Shown here: positions 11,146-23,720 of the stretch, one piece after another
Position numbering within the stretch: position 1 is the stretch's first letter
Layout of the letters: every line of letters starts with the position of its first letter
Origin: Perca fluviatilis
Lineage: Eukaryota > Chordata > Actinopteri > Perciformes > Percidae
Direction of reading: 5' to 3'
DNA: 64,000 bases
NCBI RefSeq assembly: GCF_010015445.1
Contig: NC_053118.1
Span: 17,713,437 to 17,777,436 of the forward strand
Notes under the pieces: generated by a model
Database searches by the model: none
What the model was told of the DNA's origin: nothing
What the model saw: only the letters and a program-made list of their open reading frames with translations
Position numbers and translations under genes: made by a program

Positions 11146-14100
11146 GGTGGCAGAGGCAGCCATTGGTTGAAAGGAGCCGTTTCCTGGTTACTGCTATTCA
11201 TTCTAACCATAGACTTTAACAGTCTATGATTCTAACTAACCAGGCAACCTCATGCTCTGAGCTGGTTTACTTCAGATTTCTTTCTGATTCTGCAGCAATA
11301 TTTCATCCCCACCGACTCATACTGCCACATAAACGATCCTGCTACACCACAATAATGAATAGCCTACCTAAAGAGATGCTGACATTGCATCACACACAAG
11401 AGATAGGCTATTTAATGGAGGTCAGGATCTGGGGCCACAAATCAATGAACTGCTCCTGGATGACTGTGTGAACCGTTGAAGGGTCACAGGTGGTGTTTTG
11501 CAAACAGCTGAGTGAACTTCCTTCTGATCTGATGACTCTTTTAGTGACTGACCTGATCTCTTCATACCTGAGGGACAGAAGAGTCGGGGAGTGATGCCAG
11601 TCAGATCCAGTAAAGGCCACAGAGAGAAGCAGTCCTGGTAAATGTGCTGCATGCATTGGTATCCTTGAGATCAAATGGTGCTCTAAAGGCCAGTGGACAT
11701 CAGAGCTGAAAGGTGGTGGGGATTGGCATCCGATCACTGTCACGGTGCACAGGTAATAAATAATAATTAGAAATAAAAGTCATAGAAGGACAATAGTGAT
11801 ATGTTTCATGATGTCTAGTGGAGGGGGAATTGTTGTAGAATACAGTTATTGTACAGTTAGCCCCACTCTTTTCTGTCTCATATTTTCAGAGCTGTCTACA
11901 TCCAGCACGCTAACTCTTTGTTCCCGGTGTTGAGAGCAGCTCCGCAGCAAAGAGGAAAGGGAAGGAAAGTAGAGGAAAGGTGGGAGGGAGGGAAGGTGGG
12001 GAGAGGTGTCTAAAAAAGAGGAGAGGAGAACAAAGAAAGACAGTAGAGGGAAGTGAGAGACAGAGCAGGAGACGATCGGAGGGAGTGCAGGGACTTGCTG
12101 TGGTGTGAGTTCTCCGTACTGCTACAATATGACTCTGACAGGCTTATGTAACCAGACTGGCCTGGCATTTGGCTCACAGCAGACGCCGGCTGCACTGACT
12201 GTTATATAACTGCATTAGCTGCTCCTCTGAGCTGAGGGGGAGCATGCGCACAGGAGAGCCCTACACACACTTAAACACACTCAGACTTTCCAGCTTAGTG
12301 ACTGCATTGCACTGTGGCCAGAGTAAGAGAATGGAAGCGATCGAACAAAATGAGAGTAAAACGCTGAAAGTGCAACAATTTATTAGAAACAAGCAGATCT
12401 ATTAGTTCCCACATTTTGCTTGCTGGAGAAAAACTACACAATGAGTGTGACGGGCATCAGCATCTTCACTTCCCTTCATCCAGCAACAGGTTTCCCATCC
12501 TGATAAGCCTAATCGGGGTTTAATGTTGGGTAAATGTTTCCAGTGCACATGCAGTATGCCAGCAGGGCTCAAACTCAATTAGCTCCCCTGCATGCAGCAC
12601 ATCATTTAATGGGCATGGATCCCACTCTTAAAACCCAATTACACCTTAGACAGGCATTTCCAGTCATTCTGTCAAAGAGGTGGTCAGGGATGCACACTCA
12701 CAAAACAATGCTTATCCAAATCAACATCAGGAACCAAGCTAAAACAGTGCAATTATCTGTGTGTTTCACCGTAGAAAGTGACCTTCTTTTTAACAAGTGA
12801 ATGCAAAATGCAGCTTAAAGCTGACATTTGCAGACTAATGTGGGAAAAGGGAAGCAAAGATTAAGGTCAGGGATGACACTGCAAGCGATAGCCATTGTTT
12901 CAGTCAATCTGCAATTAAAAATCCCAGGATGTCTAACCAAGTATGGCTGCAGAGCTACACTAAGTGGTTCATAATCAGCACATTACAGCCTCTGATCTCT
13001 TATTACAGAGACAAATTGCATCTGATGATAACAGAGGAAATGAAGGTGGGATTTATGACACTGGAGCCAATGGCCAAAGACAGAGAGCGTCTTAAATCTG
13101 TCCTAGGAGGAAAAAAACGAGTTCACATTTGTACACCTGATGATAACAGGGGAAATAAAAGTGAGGTTTATGACACTTAGCTAATTTGTTCTCAGATGCT
13201 GTTGGCTGTGTTCAGAGGCTGTTAAATTTCAGATGGAACTAATGGAAGAGTATAGTGCAAAGAGTTCTTTAGTCTTGTGAAACTCTGTCTGGTGCTTCTA
13301 TAAATGCTTCAATCACTGACAGAGAAATGAAAAAGCAAGAGGTGAGTTTACAAGAGTGAGGGCAGTTCTTTAAAGAGTAAAGCGTGATTGTGTTATGATT
13401 GGCCAGAGCAATAAAAACTAAAACAATTAAGATCAACACGCCAGAGATTTGGTCTGTTTCTGTTAGAGGAGGGACATCATCGGTTTACAACAGTGTCTGT
13501 GCATTTGACGATGATGATCGCGCAAGACTCGACAGACCTGTTCGTCTGACCCATGAGGTGAAGCCATGTGTCAGGCCAGTGTGCAGTGCACTGCTACAAA
13601 GAGATGCACGCCAGAACTTCCACTCTGCAAAATATTCATGCAACGTGCAGTGTTCCAGCTTCAGGACAAGTCCAGTGCAGGAACTCTGAGACGGACAGCG
13701 AGCTTACACAAAAAAATTTACTACTTTCAGCGCTGAAACAAGAGTGTTTTCATGACGTTTGTTGCTTTAGTTTTTGCACATTTGCGCCAATGCTTTTTTT
13801 TTTTTTCTCAATCTCCAGCCAAATTGCAAATACAATTCTTTAGTTGTCGGGAGAGTCTTCGTTTCCTCCACTACATGCAAAGGAAATGAGAATTCATTCT
13901 CGCAACTTAACTGTGACACAATCCATTAACTCAGGATTGTCAGGATAGGCTGAGCGAGGGGGGTGGCGCTGTGGGAGGGTGGAAGTCGACAGGAGGTAGT
14001 GTGTCCTGAACAGTTCCAGAAAGTGCCAACTGGTGTGAGTGACTGTAGCAGCCAAAACCAACAGGCCTTGTCTGCCAGCCAGGCGAGAAGGAAATAACAC

Positions 14101-14813
14101 AGCAGAGGCTGCAAGCAATGGCACACACTCCTCTGTCTCTGTACCAGAACAAGGGTCACGTCAGACACATTTACTGATGCAATTTACAGTAAGGCAAGAG
14201 GGGCAAAAATCTGGTCAGAGTTATAATTATTTAATGGATACACATATATTTAAATTTGGACCTCTGTCACAGGAAGCTAACTGGCAGAGAAAACACTCCG
14301 TTAAGGGGCAAGAAATTAAAGGCTGGTGTGTGTGTGTCTGTGTGTGTGTGTGTGAGAGTTAAGGAGTGAGAGAGAATCCATCAGACATAAAGTATGTGCA
14401 GAAGCACAGGGTATGATTTGCTTGTTCTGAAATGTCATTTAGACATGATGCTTCACCCAGAGTACAGAACATGATGTGATGTGTCTGTCAGCCCCTCCTT
14501 TGTACCCAGCTCTGATACACACTATCGGCACCCTGGTGACACATTAGAGATAGGGAGATGTTACGTAACATCCATGGGGCACCTGAATCCCCCTAAATGT
14601 TCATGTTTGTATCATGTTTATTACCTTACCAGGTATTATTGGACCAAAGTAAATCAAAGGTAATCAAGTGTGTTTATCAAATATTTTCTCCATCTATAAA
14701 GCGTACTGATGAGGATAATTTTACTTATGTATCTGACATTTTTCATGGGGCACAAATGCAAGGCTTCTATTGAGGCTCCATCAAGACAAAGAGTGAGTTA
14801 TAGCATTTCCATC
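11146..14813. other. Intergenic DNA; small local duplication near 13.1 kb
   Basis: No gene recognised. A short palindrome (CCATAGACT...AGTCTATGA) sits at about 11206-11228. A 111-codon minus-strand open frame at 11408-11743 has no recognisable domain. A roughly 45-bp segment at 13019-13063 recurs with few changes at 13135-13178. A short interrupted (TG)n lies at 14322-14355. Confidence 0.45.
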
Positions 14814-14819
14814 TTTATT
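14814..14819 (-). terminator. Possible poly(A) signal for serinc2 (distal)
   Basis: TTTATT on the plus strand is AATAAA on the minus strand, about 1.5 kb beyond the serinc2 stop. No AATAAA was noticed closer to the stop in this orientation, so a long AT-rich 3' UTR is possible. This rests on the hexamer alone. Confidence 0.3.
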
Positions 14820-16320
14820 AAAAAGTGTGTATACATTAATTACAATATTAATTCATGTCATAGGCCTATGCCTTATTTGCATGTAATTACTGACTCAGCA
14901 CAATGCAAGGCAAGGCGTAATAAGCATACGTCAGCATTAGTGTTAATTTTTTTTTAAACGAAGACTACAAAAAGGCACTTAATAGTGTTTCAAAATATTA
15001 CATGTTATGACCTGTTCTGCCTAAATAATACAGTAGTGCGATAATGGTGAAATGAACAAACATTTGACATGTTTGAAGAAAATTAATTTAAAAAAATAAA
15101 AAGATTCACAACACTTTAAAAAACTCCATTCATAATACTCATATGCCGCCAGAGAAACTCATGCGTGGGAACTGAAATGTTTGAAAAGGAAATAACAGCC
15201 AAACGATAACTGTTCCAGGATTGTACCAACAATTTTTCACAAGTACAAAACATACTAGACTTATTTTAAGTTATTCCATTCCTATTGAAATTGAGGTAAC
15301 TACTGCATAATGCATAAAATGATTGTACAACCATCACAACCATCAACATACTATGAAATCAATACCATTAAACAGCAATTGATCATTTCTGAAATGCAGT
15401 TATTGTTTCTTACACTGTAACAATTGAAAAATTCCTTTTTCCCCCCCTCAACTCAATAACACGCTCTCCAACATTCTGGAAATAATGGCATTTGTGATAT
15501 TGAAGGGTTCACGCCATCACCTCCTGAAGCGTACCACTGCACATCGCATGATGCTGACTGCTATTGATCAATACATGTCTCCCTGCTGCAAACAGACTGC
15601 TATACAGGTACAGGCCAGGTACAGCTTGTGGCTGTACAAGGCCAACAGTCAGACATGGAAAGTAGCACCAGAGACAAATTACTCTATGTTGGAGTAGAAG
15701 AGGAAGAGCTGCGATTAGACTTTTGGTCTATTAAAACTCTCTGGCATAAGGAGTAATGATGTGGAATTTGCATACAGCCCTGCAGCAAAAGGGAAGCCCT
15801 GTTATGATCTGTAGGGCGTGTCATATTAGTCTTATCTAACTCTCACACTCAACTCACTCTGGGGCTCAGAAGGAGGGTTCCCCTCGTTGCCCCCAGCACT
15901 TAAAGAGACCAGCTAATCAGGGATTCCAGACCTGGGCAATCAGAGAAGTCAGATCTCACAGGCCCTTAAAAGGGAATCAGTTTCTGAAATGTCTGAGGTA
16001 TTGAGAAAGTGCCTTGTTGTTGATTCTTTGTGATAGGTCAGACTGCATGTGGAAGGTAGGACGCTGCCAAAGAAGGTGAGTCATTGGCAAAGAAAATAAC
16101 TTCAAATATCTGTAGTGACTGCCACACTAAATAATCGTACTGAGAGAAGTAAAACAACACATCACAATAACAGCAGAGGCAATTACTTGAAAGAGGAATA
16201 CAAAAAAAAATGTCCTTTATAACATCCTTACAGTTCTTCATAGCATAGCATCCTTCACACTGCCTAATACACTGGGCAAGAAAACAAAACAACCAAATAC
16301 AGCTAGAAGACAAGGCGTAC

Positions 16321-19300
16321 TCAGTTGAAATCCCTGTCAGGGAAGATGAGAGGGGCGATGAGGGTCCAGAGGTAGAGCCCCAGGCCCAGCCAGCTGGAGC
16401 TCATCTTCACCCACACAGCTGGCATACTGCTCTGCATGGCCTGGGTAGTAGTGTCTGGCCTGAGAAAGGGCACACAGGGAAAAGTACAAGTTAGTCAAAT
16501 CAACTCAACGTAACACGAGTACTGACAAAAACAGCACTGTAGGGGAGCAGCGATTACATTTTTTTTTCTTTTCCTAAACGGAGCTGATTGAGAAAGTGGC
16601 ATTCAAACTGTGTTAAAGGAAGGGCTAACTTTCAAGTGAAGTAATGTGCCCTCTGGTGGACGTACTGGAGGCCTACAATGCCTGTGCAACAACTGCTGAA
16701 AGCTACAGATTTCAGAACATTTGGGCATCTCAGAAGCATCAAACAGATGTGTGTTTGTCTCAAAATTGATAATTTTGTCATTGACATATTGGAAGAATTG
16801 TGTGTTTAAATATATATGCACTTTTTTCCTTGTAAAAACAATGTGTAGACTAATACAAAAGTAATCCCTCTCAATCGTCACTTGTGACCCACTAGAAGTG
16901 TGTGGCGATGTTTGTATCTGCAGAGACTCTGCCCTCTGCCTGTATTTTCTCTTTTGTTTATTTTAGTGAGTGCGGGACGTTAGTCGGCGTCAACAAAGAG
17001 CCTTAGGGCCCATGTGAGCTTGTAACGCCCAGCGTAATAACAGTTTGCAGGCTGTGCAGCGCAACATTTCCAACCGCCGCATGGCCCATTGCATCTCATA
17101 TCGATGCACAAGTCTAGCTGACACAGACAGGAAAACAGACAGGATGAAGCTCTGCATTCCCTCATAATCCAACAATGCGGCACCTTCCCGCGGATGTGTT
17201 TATTTGTGCTTTAGAACATAACCGCCGTGCAACAATCCGAAATGCTCGTTTTATTCCTCCGATTCACTGCTTTGTACAGCGCTCCCTGAGTGGCCAACTT
17301 TGAACCCTACATATATACTCATATCACTACTTATTCTACCTTTAAATGCTGTCAGTTTGGTAATAAAAAGGCTTATTTGCATTTGTTTCTGTGTGACACA
17401 CTGTATCTACCCATATGTTTATATTTCATATTTTCACAGGAAAACTTCTTTAAGCAAATTCAACCGCAATCTTATCTGTTCATCACCAGTGATCCTCCAG
17501 TTACAAGACCACAAAACTTTTTTCACAGCAGACATTTAAAAAAAAGCAAATTTTGTCAACGATGGAACATTTCAATTAAGTGTCCTGATAAGCATGCACA
17601 TTACCAGGACCCTGGAACCAGCTGAACTAAGTGGAATGCAGTCATTTTTTCATATTATTATACATAGCTGTGCACATAAGGTCTGCTGTAAAAAGAGCTA
17701 GTCTCTAACCTTTAAGTCTCTTGCATTACATGTTTAACTCTGTAGGCGAGAGAGACTTACTGGTACCAGTTGGTGAGAGTCATCATGATGTACAGAGAGG
17801 CCAGACAGAGGTGGAAGTGGAAAAAGGAGTAGCTGTAAGAGACTTTCTCCTCCTCATTGTCCACGGCTCTGCGTATGCCGCCCTCTCCCACCACACCCTC
17901 TCCACCTGAACCTCCGCCCTCCTCTGTCTGCATCAGCTTGTTTACCTGGGTGTTACTGGACGAACGGATACTAGAGAAGAGACAGAGAGAGAGACAGTTT
18001 TACAAAAATATAAATAATACAAAACTGAACATAAAACTGAATTTGGGATGGTTTTAAACCCACCTGGCATAGAGAGTGCAGAAGAGGAAAATTATCAAAC
18101 CAACAATGCCCTGAGCGTCCCACCACTGCACCTGTCCTGGGGCACCGTCAGCAGATGGTTCAGTAGTGGTGACGTTTGACACTAGACTCAACAGGCTGGG
18201 GTTACACTTGCGATCTAAGACATCGGAGCAAACACACATTAGACAAGACGATTGATTAGTTTGATGAAATACAAACTACCCAAAGCCTTTTTTCCCCCCC
18301 TATACCATGACATATCAACTTGTGCAGCTAGAACATACTACAGCACTGTGGAGATTCTGGCAATGCGAGACTACAACATAATTGAACCGCAAAAGAGATA
18401 GTTCTCCAGAACGACACATATTATGAGCATTTTTTAAAAGAAAGGTTGAATTAAATTATATGTGGGTTGTCGAGATGCATTTTGGAAATGGATCTCAAAT
18501 GCCTACGTATGCTTAAAACTAACCCTACAGTTACCGAAAGCTTGCCAGTTGTTGCCGTTCACTTGGGAAAGGCAGATCACAAGACATGAGACAGGGAAGG
18601 TGTGCTAACTATTAGGAAAAAGCAGCTCTTTGTTCTTATAGCATGCCAGGGAAACTCACCAGTATGATCAAAATGCTGCAGCAGATAATCAGCAGATTTG
18701 TGTATTAAAAACAAACAAACGAGTATAATCACAACTGAGCATGTAACAAAAAGCTACCGAAAAGAGTTGCAACTGTATTTCAAGAGGAGACTCACTTGGA
18801 TTGTTGGTCATTGCAGACCAAGTGACATACATGGTGTAGAGGGAGATGAGTGAAGCCTGGAGCAAACCAGAGTGTGGCTGAGCTTCCTATAACAAACAGG
18901 ACAAACATACCCTAAATGTGTTTTCAAATGTATCTGCATTAGTATGGATGGACATGGCTTTAGACTGGTCCACACGGTACCTGTATCTTGGGCAAGATCG
19001 AGACAACAGAGATGATGATGCACAAGATAAGGTTGAGGCTGATGAAGACCTTGTGCTCTGTGCAGTCGTCAGGCTGTGTGTAGTAAACGTAGAAAAGCAC
19101 CACAGCGGTGATAGCCAGAGCGTAGTGGAGGACGGTGAAAGACAGCAGGCCTGGAAATTACATGGACATACGTACATTTACACAAATGGATTAAAACAAC
19201 AATATAATATAAAAGTGTGCTACTGACTTAGACAGCAGAGCAGATCTCTCTTATCTATTCAAATATTATGTCAAGTGTATAATTTATCATTTGACAAACA

Positions 19301-20495
19301 TATAGAATATCATGGCAAGAAACACCTCTTTTAAGTGAATGCTGTACCTGCAAACCAGCATTTGTTGTCACCATTTTCAGCATTTTCTACCCACACCTTG
19401 TTCCAGGAATGGGCAAAGTCGATGAGAAGAATAAGTTGGATTAGGATGAAGATGAAGGATCCCACTACTCCGAAATAAAACCACACTGTGAATTGGAAAG
19501 GAAACACAGCTGATACAGCTTCCTAGATATTTCTTCTACTGTATGCCTGAGCTACTGATAAATCACAAAGTCAGTGTCTGCTCCAGAAAGAGATACAATT
19601 TACTGTTTATAGTAATTCAACAGGTCATGTAAGTACCAGTATGAAAGGTTCCATCAGGGATGAAGAAAGCACCCACTGTTATCCCAATCAGGATCAGAAA
19701 TTTAAAGAACCAGAACCTGAAAATCCACAAACTCGCCATCAGTACAGCAGACAGACATAAGTAGCACATCCCAACATCCCTCAACACATGTATTCCATAG
19801 AAACCCAATAAAGCACTTACCCATTTTGAATAGCTGCACGTGGGTCTTTGCTGCTACGGACATGAATCATGATGGCGAAGAACAGAAAGAAGAAGCAAGT
19901 CATGGCGAAGCACATGCGATACACAGACTTGTAGCCCACAATGACATCACAATTAACCTGGTTTTCATAACCAGGTATAGCACTTCCTCCTTGGCAAAAT
20001 CCGGGGATCTGCAAAACAGCAGAAGGTCAGAAGACGTGTAATTAAGCTTATCCAGAAAGTATTTACTAGAGAGAATATCAATACTTCATCTGAAGTAACA
20101 GCATGTAGCGACACATTTTAATGCAATACAACCCTGAACGCTGTCAAGCAATCACATTAAAAGGAACAGTGATCTTACTTTACGGAGGTGTGTCTCCATC
20201 CCAGGAAGGATCATGATGACCGACACCAATGTCCCTAGCAGCAAAAAGAAGGAGAAAACCAGCCGTGTGATGGTGGAGTTATTGGAGGAGGGACAGCAGC
20301 CACACAGAAGGCATGGTGCTGAGCCACACAGACAGGAGGCCTGTAATAGAGGATGACAAAGGAGTGGGAGGAAATCAGGAGTTAAAGCTTTGGGCAGGAT
20401 CACTTTTCAAAATCAGATATAAGTCAAATGAATGTAGGCAACTGCTTTTGGCAGAATACCAAGTTTTGTTACATTAGAGGAAATACTGGGCTGGT

Positions 20496-20554
<59 letters not shown>

Positions 20555-21271
20555 CTGACTTAGCTAGCTAGCTATCTAGCTAGCTAGTATCCCAGTTTGT
20601 CAAGAAAATCTAGCTGGGGCGTAACTGCCCCTTGGTTTTTGTGATGTCCACAGTTAGCTAGCTAGTCCAAAAATACTCTTTATTTCACTTAAACATATTG
20701 ACAGTGACTTAGCTAGCTAGCTAGCCTATTTAAGTTTTTAAGTGTTGTATCGGCCAGACCAGGAGCTGTTGTCCTAGAAGAGAACTGGCCATAGCATATG
20801 ACCTAGTTACATTTGTAGGTGTCAATACCTCGGTCTCTAGCTAGCTAGCTAGCAAACTAACCTATCTTGGTTAAATGTTAACTTTAGTGAAAATGGCCTG
20901 TTCTCAGCGGTTCTGACACTTCCTCGATCCCCCAATGGCTGTGTTCATTCGCTACGTTATCTTGCTAAGCTAGCTAAGTTCCTTGAAATTTGAAGCGTTA
21001 TGTTATATACTGTCTATGGTTATGTCTAGTACAGCTAGCTAGCTAACAGTTAGTATTTGACGTAAAGTCATTAACGTTAATAAGCGCGGACAGTGGTAGA
21101 CTGTCACGTACTAGCTAGCTAGTGCTTAACGTAACGTTAATTCCTTGGCTAACGTTAGGACAACGAGAGTGAGATAACGCCTTCCGTTAGTATCTAAGAT
21201 AATATAGCTACGTATTGAAATTAGATACTTACACAGCTGGCTAAAGAGCACAATGCCAGACAAGCCCCCAT
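16321..21271 (-). CDS. serinc2: Serine incorporator 2 (TDE/TMS family), ten coding exons
   Basis: Coding exons on the minus strand, each with AG acceptor and GT donor and compatible phases: 21233-21271, 20179-20340, 19821-20008, 19637-19716, 19348-19485, 18981-19150, 18796-18886, 18064-18214, 17761-17970 and 16321-16459. They total 1,368 nt, or 455 codons plus stop, the usual length of the family. The start [13 protein letters not shown] and the Cys-rich stretch [10 protein letters not shown] are the family N-terminus. Later hallmarks are [16 protein letters not shown], the [14 protein letters not shown] segment and a C-terminus ending PDRDFN. SERINCs are ten-helix membrane proteins tied to serine-lipid handling and phospholipid scrambling; some relatives restrict retroviruses. 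Serinc2 fits better than 1 or 3 because of YRMCFA, AAIQNG, the IPDGTF loop and QWWDA. An N-glycosylation sequon (NVT) lies in the loop encoded by exon 8. No disabling change was seen. Confidence 0.95.
16460..17760 (-). other. serinc2 intron 9
   Basis: Mostly AT-rich. It holds a CTCF-like word at 16646-16659 and a CpG-bearing patch at about 16970-17220 with no exon I can support. Confidence 0.6.
16646..16659 (-). promoter_or_regulatory. CTCF-like motif
   Basis: GTGCCCTCTGGTGG is the reverse complement of CCACCAGAGGGCAC, which fits the CTCF core (CCASYAGRKGGCRS) apart from its last bases. Similar words also occur in some fish repeats, so occupancy cannot be assumed. Confidence 0.35.
20499..20553. 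repeat. (AC)n microsatellite in serinc2 intron 1
   Basis: About 27 AC units, 160 bp from the acceptor of coding exon 2. Confidence 0.97.
20560..21150. repeat. Cluster of TAGC and AACGTTA palindromic words
   Basis: At least seven short runs of (TAGC)n, such as TTAGCTAGCTAGCTA near 20560, 20654, 20708, 20840, 20967, 21034 and 21108, are scattered through serinc2 intron 1. AACGTTA words join them at 21066-21150. Another TAGCTAGC lies at 21424, upstream of the gene. Both words are self-complementary. The same pair recurs in stmn1 intron 1 (28740-28990). Confidence 0.85.
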
Positions 21272-21430
21272 CTTCACATTAAAATGTTGAAATAATTGGT
21301 GGTGTACGGTAGCCTTTTGCTTATACACCAAAACAAACAGTTGGGAGTTGTTCCTTCTTCTCGTTCTTCTTTTCGGCAGCTTGCATACTTACTGTTGCAC
21401 AATACTGCCATCTTCTGGAGTTAGTTAGCT
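21272..21430 (-). promoter_or_regulatory. serinc2 5' UTR and promoter region (approximate)
   Basis: This lies directly upstream of the serinc2 ATG. The GGGGGC start context and short first coding exon suit a first exon. No TATA box is evident, and the exact start site cannot be read from sequence. Confidence 0.4.
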
Positions 21431-21479
21431 AGCTCCTATGGTGTCCAGCATGCCAGCTTTCCCTCCTCTTCAGTCCTGT

Positions 21480-22262
21480 TCTTATTAGAAGGTTGAACAA
21501 GCACCTTGTGTCTTGTCCACTTCCACCACACTCCAGTATGTTCTTTACTTCTGCTCCTGTTATCCCAAATCTTTCTCATTTTGGAAATGTGCAACGTTCT
21601 ACAGTTTCTGCTACCTTACAATGATCACAAAAACCAGGTGGATGCTTCCCCATAATGTGATGTGTGCTGTTTAGGTTACTGCCTGTCCAATTCTCACTCT
21701 CCTTGTTACTTGCTCTTTGTTTTGTTCATCTACTTCTTAACATAGCCTACCTATTCCTTTTTGGATTGAGTGTAAATGTCTCCCTTTTGTTGTGTTAGTC
21801 CAATGATTTTGCTACTGCTGATTTACCTTTCTCCGCACGCGTTTCCCTCTTTTGATAATTTAATATTGAATTATTTTTTTGACTGCCTATTTTGCCAACC
21901 TGTATGCTCTCTCATTTTTAACGATACCTGAATGCGCTGGGACCCAAATGAACATTATATTCCCCCTGTCTAACTATTCTCAAATTTGTAAAGACGTCAT
22001 AAAAAAGATCCTGATGACCTCTAGCTAACAGTACCTGACTTTTTGCTTGCAAAGGCCGACACAGAATCACTAAGCTGCTACGTTTCTGCAAATAACCTGT
22101 TTACTCCATTCTATTGCCATCAACATAGCAAACAACTCAATTGTACATTCAAGAAATCAGATGTTCTTTTGCTAAATCCCACTTTAAAGCTAGTCACAGC
22201 AACTATACCTGTTGCTTCTGTTAGTGGGTCTTTTGATCCATCCGTACAAATGTGAACACAGT
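21480..22262 (-). mobile_element. 5'-truncated, decayed non-LTR retrotransposon with RNase H
   Basis: The minus strand starts in an RNase H domain: TDGSKDP at about 22250, then SDSVSAF with the second acidic site near 22065, and FIWVPAHSG near 21945. Further on are a GKHPPGFCDHC-type CCHC knuckle (near 21640) and a 3' tail. Frames are broken by many stops and small shifts, so it is a fossil. RNase H after the reverse transcriptase, with a terminal zinc knuckle, is typical of I/Nimb-like LINEs. The reverse transcriptase itself is missing, as expected from 5' truncation. Confidence 0.75.
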
Positions 22263-23720
22263 CTTTATACTTATTGTCACTATAATATTCTTATTCTTGT
22301 GTGTAAATGCAAGTAATTCCTGCTTTTCAAAATAAAAGTATTCACGATTACCTCAAATTACAAGCTTTATAAAGACCTAGTATGCTGGGCCCTCCAAGAG
22401 ATGTGAGGAGGATGAAAACTAAAATGATGCTACACTTTTAGGAATGATTAAACATCCTTGTGTTATTAATGTGTTAAACATTGTTGTATGTCTTGTGCCA
22501 CTGTTTATTTCTGCCAATCCAAAATAGTACTGTGTCTGCAGAGCCCAGCGGATAACAGGACAGAAAAGGTGGGGACTTTGAAACCTACCCTCTGTCCTCT
22601 TGCTCAGCATCTCAGAACCTGAGTGTTTTTGGATAGCAAGAAAGAGTCTGTCAGGTGCGGACAGAAGCTTCTTCAAAGACCCTGCTGTTCGTATTGCACC
22701 AGCACAGCAGGGATTTCAACAGTGATTGGGTTATTAATAGACCCTTTAATATCTAATCTGGAACAAGAAATATGTCAGTGCCAGACACTCAATTCATTAT
22801 CTAGCAAGTTGGTTTTGTCTCCACAGTCCACACTACACTTTTCTTATTATTCAGACACAGCTGAGTGGTTCTTGAAAAGAAAAGTATATCAAAACTTTTC
22901 ACTTTACTGCACCCAAAGTACTAATACGTAAGAGTATTTTTTTGTCCTGCCAGCTCAAGTAGTATGACTTAAAAGACAAATGTATGTTGCTGACACTTTT
23001 GCCTTCCACATTATGTGGATTACAGACATACAGTGTGCATTTTAAAATTGTGCAATGTTGATTCCTCTATCCAACACGAGTTTGCATCATTCAGCCACCA
23101 TTTTAATTTACCTCCATTCAATTTAATGAGCTCCTTAAACTACATTTTACATTTCAACAGATTAATCAACAGTCAATAATAATTTTACAGTACAATTTAA
23201 ATACGGTGCTTAGTGTAGGCCTGACAAACAAGCCATAGCCTACTGTAAATGTTTAGAACATTTACACCTACAACCTTTTCACTACTAGGCCTGCACAGGA
23301 GAAGCAACAGACACTGAGCAAGTATAAACAGGGAACATTTTGGGACACTTTGGTCTCTGTGTGATTTAATGTAGCCTGCCCCAACATGCTACCTTGTAAC
23401 CTATAGACTGTTAATATTAAAGTCTGTGCTTGTAACACACTGGCTAACTATTAGCTGCCTTGGGAAAGTTTCCCCTTGCTGAAGCTCCAGGAAGTAGGTT
23501 AAGGTAAGCCAATCAGAGGCAGAGTAGGACGGGACATTTCTTCGCCATCCTAGGAAAGGCAAGTTCTCCATCCAGCTAGAATCCATCAGAATCCATGCCA
23601 TATACAGATTACAGAAAATGATTAAACAAATAAATTGTAACTGTTGCCATAACTACACATTAGCCTACACTACGATAAAGTCGATGTAACCTCTTTCCTG
23701 CCTACAGTCCAGCACATTAC
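22263..23720. other. Intergenic DNA, nothing recognised
   Basis: AT-rich, with no convincing exon. The open frame at 22623-22931 has no domain. An imperfect palindrome around TAGACTGTTAATATTAAAGT lies at about 23403-23426, similar to the one at 11.2 kb. Confidence 0.4.

Noticed and set aside
11408..11743. Minus-strand open frame of 111 codons
   Set aside because: No domain recognised and no supporting splice sites; its length is within chance for this window.
16970..17220. Extra serinc2 exon in a CpG-bearing patch of intron 9
   Set aside because: The flanking exons join in phase without it, and no in-frame sequence with both splice sites was found.
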